Below, piece by piece: positions 55,497-64,000 of a stretch of 64,000 nt of DNA; position 1 is the first letter of the stretch; the number at the start of each line of letters is the position of its first letter. The stretch spans positions 15,935,115 through 15,999,114 of the forward strand of contig CM069604.1 of the NCBI GenBank assembly GCA_035771175.1, in the 5' to 3' direction. The notes under the pieces are model-generated. The model ran no database searches. It was not told the DNA's origin and saw nothing but the letters and a program-made list of their open reading frames with translations. The stretch is from Paratinospora sagittata (Eukaryota > Streptophyta > Magnoliopsida > Ranunculales > Menispermaceae). The position numbers were made by a program, and so were the translations under genes.

Positions 55497-56160
55497 GACG
55501 CTGATAACGCTCAAGGTTGAAATGAACTGATTAATCAGGACGCTTACTTATATAGTAGCGGTCTTATATATTAGTCAACCTCTGAAGTTGTCAGGAAGCT
55601 GACTCAGCATCAACTCATTGAAAGATCTTTTAAAAATTCTTCATAGAATGTTTCTTTGAGGACGCTGATGGTTATAAGTTGATTAAACTATCAGGACGTT
55701 ATCTAAATAGGAGCGCCCTCACCTTTGGAAATCAACTGAATAACTTTCAGGATACTGATTGTCCTTCAGCATGTTTTTAAATGTCTTAACTTTCAGGATG
55801 CTTACATAGTAGTAGCGCCCTCATATTATGTTTTTTATCCAGTAGGACGCTCACGTAATGTAGCGCCCTCATGTTTTGTTTTATGTTTTAAAAGCAGGAC
55901 GCTTACTCGGCTAGTAGCTCCCTCATGCACTTAATAGTTTTAAAACATAGTAGGACGCCAACTGTGCATTAGCGCCCTCAAGGTTTAAGTCGTCTAAAGT
56001 CATAAGTAAGTCAGGATGCTTACAAGTTAGTAGCGCCCTCACTTAAGTGTTCAGCAGGATACTTATACGTAGTAAGCGCCCTCAAGGAACAAAATGACAA
56101 AGTTGATATTATGCGTTAGGACACTGATTACGGAATCAAGACGCTAATTCAACAACCGTC
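55497..56160 (+). repeat. GCGC-type hairpin array in LTR of copia element 2
   Basis: About ten units with arms AGGACGCTTAC and GTAGCGCCCTCAT occur, for example near 55537, 55702, 55795, 55851, 55893, 55949, 56012 and 56053. The array starts left of the solo LTR (52679-52743), which therefore landed inside it. Arm sequences match those at 13405-13955 while the loops differ. Confidence 0.75.
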
Positions 56161-57166
56161 ACTGTTCGAATAAGTACACTACATCTGTTTACTTTTTCAG
56201 AACAAACACTTGCACAGAGTCCTTTTCTGACTTATGAGAGACCCTTTTTAATACATGAAAGAAGATCTTCTAAAGCTTTCCTCTTTCATGAAATCTAAAA
56301 AGAACCAAAATGTTAGTAAAAATCGCAGTTGCGATATAACATTCTAGTCGTTGTGTGAAAACGTTCACATTATTTGAACTTCAAATATCTAAGGCTATGT
56401 CCCACTAAGTCTATAAATACCAGCACTTAGGATCAAACAATTTGTCAATCACTTTGTGTTGTGCCAATACTTTTTGAAAGTTAGTTTGTGTCAAAATGAA
56501 TTTCATTTTTCTAATCTTTCAAAGTATTTTTCACTGATACCTTTGCAATTACAATAGATTTTCATATTGAGCTTCAATTATACTTTATCTTTGAAAATCT
56601 ATATTTACTGGTATCAACTCAAATTTTCAGCACTGATTCATATCTGGTATCATTCATGTTGATGATAGAATTTGAGAAATAGTTCAAGATATACAGTCGT
56701 ATTTGATTTCATATCTTAAGTACAATATTGAACTATATCAGTAGTTGCGTTAAACTACTGATCGTTGAACCAGAAGTTTTCATACATATATTTTATATCT
56801 ATTTTGAAAATTATCTGTGTCTTTCATTTGCACCAGTCCTCTGTTTTTAACGTCAATATTTGTTTGGTATATTTTATCTTTTGATAAAGCACTGATTTTC
56901 ATATTATATCATTCATGCTTTTCGAAACTGCACTTGAGCAATACTGAACATTGAAAGGTAAATGACAGAAGGTGTATTTCAACTTAGCATTACCTATTTC
57001 ACATTTCATATTTGTAATGCTATGTATTGTGCTTAATGTAAAGTGTTATACTACGTTAGAACCACCCAACATCTTAGTGTTGTAATGTTGGTGTGTTTCT
57101 GGATTAAAACAACCATGACAAGTGAAAGTAGTTCACTTGATGATTTCATGATTGAAATCATATAAG

Positions 57167-57456
57167 TTTTCTTTGAGCCTGTAAAAGAGAAATCGGTTCA
57201 TCCTCATCCAGTAAAAGGGTAGGTGTGTCCTTAACCTTAAAAAGGATAGACTATCTCTCAGCCTTAAAAGAGAAACCGGTTGTTCCTTATCATGGAAAAG
57301 GATCACAGGTCTTCCTTAGCCAGTAAAAGGAACATGGGTTTTTCCTAATCCTGGAAAAAGAAAAATGGTTCATCCTTAGCACGTGAAAGGATAGGTTTGC
57401 CTTTAACCTGTAAAGGGCAGTTGTAACGGTTTGGTTCTCACCCGTAAAAGAGTCAG
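57167..57456 (+). repeat. TCCTTAGCC-type hairpin array in 3' LTR of copia element 2
   Basis: About ten units aligned in order with the array at 38536-38943, which has about fourteen. The missing part corresponds to two 60-base dimers in the middle. Confidence 0.8.
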
Positions 57457-57670
57457 TTAATGGATTGAGTAAATCCTAATCGAGAGATTAGGTAGTGGAC
57501 GTAGGCTTGGCCGAACCACTATAAATCTGTGTGTCAAACTTTTGCAGTTTAGTCTGTGTTCTATTTTGTATCCAATTCCAATACACTCATGTAAATCACT
57601 AAATTATTAGAAGATAATTTTAAAATTGACCATAGCACCTAATTCACCCCCCTCTTGGGTGGGACCAACA

Positions 57671-57916
57671 AACACTTTTACAAATATTATATCAAACACT
57701 TTAAAGACACAAAAAAAGTACTTTAAAATGTGTTTGGTAGAGTTTTTTAGAAAAGTGTTTTTTTAAGAAAAATATTTTTTCTAGATGCGTTTTTCAAAAT
57801 AGTGTTTTCGAAAAAGTTCTCCTAAACTGGGCCAATGAACGGTAATACTACAAGAGATTACATAAAGTTGGAAAGTTTATTATACGTTAACATAGGGAGG
57901 ATGTAATGGTTATATT
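57671..57916. other. Unassigned spacer
   Basis: It is AT-rich. AAACACTTTTACAAAT and TTTAGAAAAGTGTTTTT form a loose inverted pair at 57672-57760, which could be a small DNA-element relic. No duplication is visible and I do not assign it. Confidence 0.3.
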
Positions 57917-59362
57917 TGTTGGTCCGATGATCCCCCACCCTTTGGATTTTGTTTATTACAAACAACATTTTTATATACCTAATCCTCTTGATCGAGTGTT
58001 TCAATGTACATGTTCAATTTACAATGATCAAGTTAAAGTCAAAGTCAAAGCAAAGAATCAAAGATTGGTGATTAAGGCAAATTGAGTTTCAAGTTTAAAT
58101 TTCTATTTATTGTATTTGCTTGGATCAATCTAGAGTTATAGAATCTTTCTTGGATCATTCTGCCAATGTCATACATGCACACGTTTTTTTAAAAGTCAAA
58201 ATGTTTTTAAAAAGTCAAAGTTATGATCAAAGTTGACTAAAGTGTTTTAAAATGAATTTGATCTTCAAATGTTTCAATTTCTATTTCATTTGAGCATATT
58301 TTTATCAAAATACTTGAGAAAAAAAATTGAACTTATATTTTTAAAGAAAAAAAATGTTTTTGGAAGTTTTTAAGTGTTAGAAACGGACTTGAGTTTTCAA
58401 AAATGTGTTTTAAATTGTCCAACTGAAAGTTTTGTCTAACAGATCAGAAACACGATTCTCTCTTGTGAAACATGCTTATGATGATGAAACAAACAAAATC
58501 CACGTGGAGGGTTCGTTTGCCAGAAACACTCTTCTCCTTGGAGAAGCGCGCTCCAGGGTTTTGTGATAAAACGGGTAGAAACGACCAGAAAGGAGAAGCG
58601 CGCCTTTGTGGATTTTTGGAAAAATGCTAAAAACGTGCTTCAATTGAAGAAACACATTTCTCTTAGGTTTGGCAATACGTTGACCTCGAAACAAATCACT
58701 AAGTTCATTGAACCTGAACTGGATATTGAATCATTAGGGTTTCAAACCCTAGCACTATTTAAACCAAATTTAGAGCATTTTTTAAAAGACTCCAACTTTT
58801 CAATCATACAAATTTAAAAATCTCTTGCACTCTTCAACTTTCTTCATTCATTTTTTGGTTTTTAAGAAAAATACATTTGAGAGATTTATAAACTTGTGAC
58901 GTTCTTGTTGTTCAAGAATCTTCAAGGTTTTCCAGTGATTTCATTCGATATTTATTTGAGCTTCAACACATAGTCAATCTTTCAAAGATTAACAAGAACC
59001 TTCCACTCATCAGCTGCATATTCATATTTTTCATTATTGGCTGATTAATCTAGGAAGACATTCGTTTTGGATTGTATGTATTTTTAAGGATTGTTTAGTA
59101 AGGAGCATCCTCACTATACTCTTTGTATTGTAAATTAGCTTGTTAGCTAATCAGGGAGTTTCTCTAATTGAGAAACAATGTTTTGTAACTAGTTTGATCC
59201 TTACCCAAAAGTAGGATAAGTTTTTAGTGAAAATTGAAGAATCTTGATCGGGGATATCAAGTAGTGGATATAGACTTTGAAAACCGAACCACTCTAAATT
59301 GACTCTGTCCATCTCTGAACTTTTATTTTCTAATTTATCATTAATAGGAACCTTGCCAAACA
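57917..59362 (+). mobile_element. Copia LTR, family 4 (probable solo LTR)
   Basis: It begins TGTTGGTCCG and ends TTGCCAAACA. It has the conserved core in altered form (AGTAGTGGATATAGAC...CCGAACCACTCTAAAT, 59260-59299), a hairpin ATCCTTACCC/GTAGGAT at about 59200-59217 and GCGC-centred words at 58540-58610 (GAGAAGCGCGCTCC). No PBS, PPT or coding sequence adjoins. No convincing target duplication was found, so the ends are tentative. An 84-codon frame at 58563-58817 has no recognised domain. Confidence 0.6.
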
Positions 59363-59406
59363 TTTAAGACATTGTATCTAAAGTTGGAAAATTATTTAAA
59401 CTTTAA

Positions 59407-60977
59407 TGTAACGCTCGTACCTTAGTATGACGTCATTTTGACCCTTAGAGTACCCATATACGTGTACGTATACATATATGATGCTCGACGCGCGTTGGTT
59501 CGAGTGTCTTTCCATGAAGTTTCAGAATAATCGGAGACCCATTCGACGTCGAAACGTGTCAAAAATGGTGTTTTAGATCAATAGAGCTCGCTCCATGGAG
59601 GAAGAAATTTCTATCACCGATTACATCAATGGCTTGATCTCCTAGATCCGTGGTCCGATTGAGCTGGAATTTTGTCATCTTATTCTTCTCTGATAAGTCT
59701 TCATTATGAACGGTGAAAAGCTTGATCGGAGTTGTCTACTGTGTGTTATAAGGCTCCAAACACTGTTTCACGGATTTAAGAATTTTCTTGCGCAGTTTTT
59801 TCCTTCCATCATTTTCCCACATGCATGAAAACTGATTTTTCAACCTAAAGTTTCTATGAATCCCGAAATTCTAGGGTTATTGGTCTAGGGTTTTCATGTA
59901 TGGGTTGATTTATGCTTGTTTTTCATACTAACGACCTTCCCTAACCTCAACCAACATATAATGAGTGTTTTCCACTCTTGGATCTCAAAATTTAAGGGAG
60001 AGGTAAGAAATCCAATGTTGGACTTAGGTTTTGAGATTAGGATATGTTAATCTAGAAGGCATTGGGAGTCTAAAAATGGTGAAACCCCCAATTTCTAACA
60101 AGAATTGGAGGGGTTTCATAGACTTGACCTAAACTAGAATTTTGACCTAGGGTTCCCTATTCAAATTTCTTGTGATTTAGATGAAATTGATGAATAAATA
60201 TGGATGTATGACACTCTAATTTACTGATCTTGAGTAGAGGAAACCCTATTGTAGTGTAATTTTGGCTTAAGCCATGTAAATTGACAATTTCCATGTGATT
60301 TGGAGATTTCCATCAAATTGGGGCTTTTGACCCAAACCAAGTCAATTGATAAAATTGACTTGAGAATTGTTTAATTGAACCCGAATTGGATAGAATTATG
60401 GGTCTAGAATGTTTGGACTTGTGTTAAAATTAAAAAACTTTGTTTAATTTGACCTTAGGCTATGTATTGCCCAAATTGGGGATTTTGACCAAGACTTAGT
60501 CAATTGATGAAATTGACTTGATGAATAGTCAAATTAACCCCTAATATGATTGAATACTTTGTATTATAGTGTTTGAGATCAAGGGGATCAACTTATGGCA
60601 TTCAATTTGGGTTATGTATAGTTTAATTTGATGTTAATGGGTTAAATTAGACAATAGAGATGTGGCTCATGGGTTAACCATTCTAGAATCATTAGTTGAC
60701 TTTGATATTGAGTTTAAACATGGTTATTAGCATACTTTGGCTGATTTTAGTATTGTATGAACCATGTGTATTATGTAGGAATTCTAATTGATTTGAGTAA
60801 CCCAAGTGGGCTAGTTGGAAGTCAAGGCACGTGAGGTAATTTGTGATCTTACTAGTACTCGCTTGTGGATTGGAAATTGAATTAGATTGGCTAGACTTAG
60901 CAAACTCGAGTGTGAGTGTTCTCTTTACTTGTTGGTTTTCATATACGTGGCATTGTATTATATAACTTGTTTCAAAT

Positions 60978-61014
<37 letters not shown>

Positions 61015-61927
61015 TATATGGATATGTCATATGCATGTTTTAATTGATTCATGAAATGAATTTGAGCATATTCCATTGGGTTAGCAATTTGGTTGGGTCT
61101 TCTAGTTTTGATTTTCTTAGGAAAATCTTGTAAGTGTAGAGAGATCCCCAGTTGTGGACCTGGCAGAAGGTTTTAAGGGTAGGCACAGCCGTGGTTCACC
61201 TAGATCTGAAATAGGGTTTGGAAATAATTATAAATCGGTGACGTGCCCTTGGAATTCCTATTAGAATAGGGGTAAGAGGTCATTCGGGCATGGGTTTCGC
61301 GCACTCGTATTCTCGAATTGATTCTTACCTAGGAGGTGTTAGGATTGCATTGCATGTTATTTAGGTATGCATTGCCTTGTTATGACATGATGCATTATAT
61401 TAACATGTATGTAATCTTGTTTCATCATCATGTTATCTCATGTTATTTCAATCACTTTCATGATCTTGACATGTTTTACATAAATGCACATATATGTAGC
61501 TACTTGTAGAAGACATTCACTAAGCTTGTTGTAGCTCACACCTCATCCTTATCCTTTGAGGTTCTGATAGGAAGGGGAAAGGAAAGACTTGACTGCGGAG
61601 GATTCCTTTCAGTATTTTGTTGATATAGGTGTTGTACACTTTTATATTTTGATATTATGTACATGATAACACCTAACATATGTATAATTAACACATAGAT
61701 GAGATGTGTATGGTTTTATATTATTTGAACTTTTGGAATTTTATACGTGGTATTTTTGGAGATGTAATATTTATTGTTGTTGATCATGTTTGGATAAATG
61801 TTATATAGGATCATTTGTATTTGGGATTTGTATTTAGGTTAGGCTGACGGGACACCGGGTGTATCGCCAAAGGGTATATCTGGGGGTTCCGTGCTGGTCA
61901 TGATGTCACGTACAGTAGGTCGTGACA
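59407..61927 (+). mobile_element. Solo gypsy-type LTR
   Basis: It begins TGTAACGCTC and ends GGTCGTGACA. The first 110 bases match the start of the gypsy element 2 3' LTR at 7235-7350 (ATGACGTCATTTTGACCC, GATGCTC(G/A)ACGC, GGTTCGAGTGTC), and the last ~750 match the inserted fragment at 14666-15413. It is therefore a complete LTR of that family, 2,521 bases. TTAA at 59403-59406 and 61928-61931 is a possible 4-bp duplication. A TA-run is at about 60980-61009. Confidence 0.85.
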
Positions 61928-62109
61928 TTAACTTGGTCATATCTAAACTACTGCAACAATTCAACACGATCGTCCAGATTTATGTATAAGTTGAGGAAAA
62001 ATAGTAATAGACAATCTAAATTATTTATTCTTTTCAAAATGTGTATTATCTAAATGCTTATTTATTTTTAAATAGAAAAATAACATTTTTGAGAAAATTG
62101 ATGCAAGAG

Positions 62110-62221
62110 TTTTTTTTTTTTTTTTTTGAGAAAAAACAAAAGAAATGTATTAATATCAAGTGAAAAATGAGCTACAAGAGTACCAAAGGTACTAAACTAT
62201 CATCACCCAACAAGCAAATGG
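62110..62221 (-). mobile_element. 5'-truncated L1-type LINE tail
   Basis: A T-run (62110-62127) is followed, in reverse, by a ~94-base tail of the kind seen at plant L1 3' ends (TTGATATTAATACATTTC then a poly-A). TGCAAGAG occurs at 62102-62109 and 62222-62229, extending to TGCAAGAGTT if the first Ts are counted: a target duplication of 8-10 bases. No coding part remains. Confidence 0.75.
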
Positions 62222-62230
62222 TGCAAGAGT

Positions 62231-63026
62231 TGAGCATTAGTATTATAAGTCAGATAAAAGTAACATGATGGTCCATTTTTTTAATTTATAAAGAGTAATG
62301 CTAAGTAGACATGAAAAAAATTCAAACATAGGCTAGTTTTTGCCCTTGACGGGACAATGTACAAAACTCGATTGATAAATAGATCTACTATACTATTTAG
62401 ATGAGTATTTTGTTTTGGATGGAGTTGATGTTTTTCACTAAAAAAGTTATAAGTAATTTTAGATCCTTCGGACAAATTTGATTTAGTCTTTTTATGATTC
62501 GAAAGTTCTAGATCTAGATAATTGATTGTTGTAAAATCGTGTATTATTAAGTAATTAGGTTGATGCATATATTTTAGTTACTAAGTTTTTGTTGTATAGT
62601 TTTTCTTATTTTTGCTAAATCACTATAATTCCTTGCTGCTTCCGTTACTTGTTTCTACCAGTTGGTCAACTAATGGTTGGGGAATTGAGTTTTCAGATGA
62701 TATTATTCTATCTATAAAATGATACTGACTAAATAGGCTACTTTGTAGTTTCACTTTACACTTTTCAAATCTATTCATAAATAGTGTTTTGATCTATTTA
62801 TTTTCTTATTTATATTGCTAGATTTAGAGAGATTAGTTTTAAAACTATATTATTTATATAATATATAATCCAATGAAAAGGTCTCCCATATTTTATAATT
62901 AAAGCTAAAACTTTTGGTTCCTTGACTATTTTAAAAACTACTAGGAGATGTATTATTAATAAAATAAAAAGTACCAAAAATATTATTAAAGGAAGGTAAA
63001 CAAGAATTCTCTCAATAGATGTAAAG
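62231..63026. other. AT-rich region without a recognised gene
   Basis: Two minus-strand frames of 95 codons (62568-62281) and 86 codons (63070-62810) exist. The first is Lys/Asn/His-rich and the second hydrophobic. Neither has a domain I recognise, and their composition follows the AT content. An organelle-derived insert was considered without support. Confidence 0.35.
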
Positions 63027-63035
63027 AGGCACATA

Positions 63036-63254
63036 AGACCAATATTGGTTTGGTTTGGATGGCTTAACATCCGTTCCTCTTAAGTGAGGTCATGGGTTCC
63101 AAACCCCCCTCGTGTATGGAACAACCCTTTACTGAGAGACTTTTGCACCTTCGTGGTCCAACTCAGGTCGAATCCAGGTGGATTAGTCTCACCGCAAAGC
63201 GGAGGAGGACATCATTTGGATGTCGCTCAACGGTGGACTTAAAAAAAAAAAAAA
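63036..63254 (+). mobile_element. tRNA-derived SINE with poly-A tail
   Basis: It is 219 bases. TGGCTTAAC at 63060-63068 resembles Pol III box A and GGTTCCAAACC at 63095-63105 box B, about 35 bases apart as in tRNA-derived SINEs. It ends in a run of 14 A (63241-63254). GGCACATA at 63028-63035 and 63255-63262 is a perfect 8-bp target duplication. The 67-codon frame at 63092-63295 is an accident of this repeat. Good ends and TSD suggest a fairly recent insertion. Confidence 0.88.
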
Positions 63255-63329
63255 GGCACATAGGGAGAAGGACTACTCCTATAACTAATATATAATTTTT
63301 TAATTAGCCAAAACTCTGATATCAATTTT

Positions 63330-63840
63330 TTTACCCAAAGTCATATTATATATTATCTAATGGGACAACTTCATGCCTGACACGTCAATATTTGCCAAAA
63401 CGTCTTCAAATAACTTAAAACGACAAATCACTTTGGCCAACGAATCAGTCCTCATTAAATATCATACAATTAATTTCTAGCCAAAAAATGTAGCCAAAGA
63501 TCTTTTACTAATTAAAAAAACTATAATCATTTATAGTTTTATCCAACGTCTTAGGTCATGTCATTGTCCTAAACTTAAGCAAGGGTGCCCTTGATGTGTC
63601 CCCGCCATTTAGCAAAATAGAGTTATCAAATGGGCCCTAGGCACAAAGTAGTTAGACACAAGGGAGTTATGAGGACGAAACATAAGTCAGTTGGCCAAGG
63701 TGATTTGCCCTTTTAAGCCATTTTTTAACCCAAAGTGAAATTGTATATTATCTAATGAGACAACTTCATGCCTGACACCAACATTTGTCAACGCACCCTC
63801 AAATGACTTAAAATGGCAAATCATCGTGGCCAACAAATTT
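63330..63840. repeat. Direct repeat of ~117 bases, 390 bases apart
   Basis: 63330-63455 and 63721-63840 share TTTTTA(A)CCCAAAGT, ATATTATCTAATG, GACAACTTCATGCCTGACAC and CTTAAAA(C/T)G(A/G)CAAATCA(C/T) in the same order and orientation. Between and after them (63456-63720, 63841-64000) I see nothing assignable; no ORF is shared. Confidence 0.85.
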
Positions 63841-64000
63841 GGACTTTTTACATGATTACCCTTCAAAAAAAGAATAATTTCACAAATGCCATCCCCTAAA
63901 AAATAATGTCATCTTTGCCACAGTTTACTGTTCACTGCACAGTCATCACACAGTCAGCGCGCCAAACAAGCGTCACGTCGGCGCTGAGGTGGAATTTTTT

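Larger units (their letters stand above)
52082..57670 (+). mobile_element. 3' LTR of copia element 2, split by a solo LTR
   Basis: It begins TGTTAACCTG and ends GGGACCAACA. Leaving out 52744-55491 and one TSD gives about 2.84 kb. It holds the GCGC-type hairpin array (52679-52743 and 55497-56160), a U3-to-R region with TATAAATACCAGCAC at about 56411, the TCCTTAGCC-type hairpin array (57167-57456) and the GGTAGTG core (57491-57530). The 5' copy is at 38341-39161. Confidence 0.88.

Noticed and set aside
58563..58817. 84-codon ORF
   Set aside because: It lies inside the copia LTR of family 4, overlaps an antisense frame of similar length and has no recognised domain.
57917..59362. Target duplication for the family 4 copia LTR
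   Set aside because: Flanks ATATT and TTTAA do not match; AAAGTTGGAAA words on both sides are too far from the ends to serve.
62281..63070. Organelle-derived insert, suggested by AT-rich frames with Lys/Asn and hydrophobic runs
   Set aside because: I could not match either frame to a chloroplast or mitochondrial gene by eye.
63092..63295. A 67-codon open frame with a basic composition
   Set aside because: It lies almost entirely in the SINE and runs through its poly-A tail as a lysine run.

Overview
The window reads as repeat-rich intergenic DNA from a flowering plant, probably a eudicot. Almost every coding signal is a decayed retroelement: chromovirus-type Ty3/gypsy polyproteins, SIRE/Maximus-like Ty1/copia elements with PBS sequences matching plant initiator tRNA-Met, a block resembling an endogenous caulimovirid, a tRNA-derived SINE and a truncated L1-type LINE. 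I recognise no intact cellular gene, rRNA, tRNA or CRISPR array. The species cannot be named from this sequence.

Layout. 1-146: end of a gypsy LTR. 546-2966: degraded gypsy gag and RT. 2967-7434: a second gypsy element (+) without its 5' end, closed by a short foldback of LTR ends. 7435-15790: copia element 1 (+), with PBS, gag, no pol, a long unknown ORF in the usual env-like position, PPT and a 2.7-kb 3' LTR that itself holds a gypsy-LTR fragment. 15791-29438: three minus-strand chromovirus copies (C, A, B), split by two solo LTRs (copia 16422-18726; gypsy-type 19778-22367 with TSD CCCAA). 29439-34690: gypsy element 3 (+), with LTR, PBS, gag, PR, RT, RNase H and truncated IN, interrupted between gag and PR by a 959-bp doubly palindromic insertion (31372-32330, TSD ACCTT). 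34691-38340: minus-strand block with a 30K-type movement-protein-like ORF and a gag/coat-like ORF. 38341-57670: copia element 2 (+), into which gypsy element D (-; 40105-50252, TSD CTGTC/CTGTT) and a solo LTR (52744-55491, TSD ATTAG) have inserted. 57917-59362: a fourth copia LTR. 59407-61927: another solo gypsy-type LTR. 62110-62221: LINE tail. 63036-63254: SINE. 63330-63840: a duplicated segment.

The elements work together only as a nested record of insertions. Three themes stand out. (1) A plant transposon-associated domain of unknown function occurs both in copia element 1, after gag, and in gypsy element D, before gag; the two superfamilies are unrelated. (2) Four diverged copia LTR families carry arrays of short hairpins whose sequences differ between families while the architecture is kept; in copia element 2 the array differs in unit number between the two LTRs of one element. 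(3) The 31372-32330 insertion has palindromes nested inside palindromes, with head-to-head tRNA-like Pol III boxes at a centre. Boundaries given for decayed elements are by eye and may shift by tens of bases.
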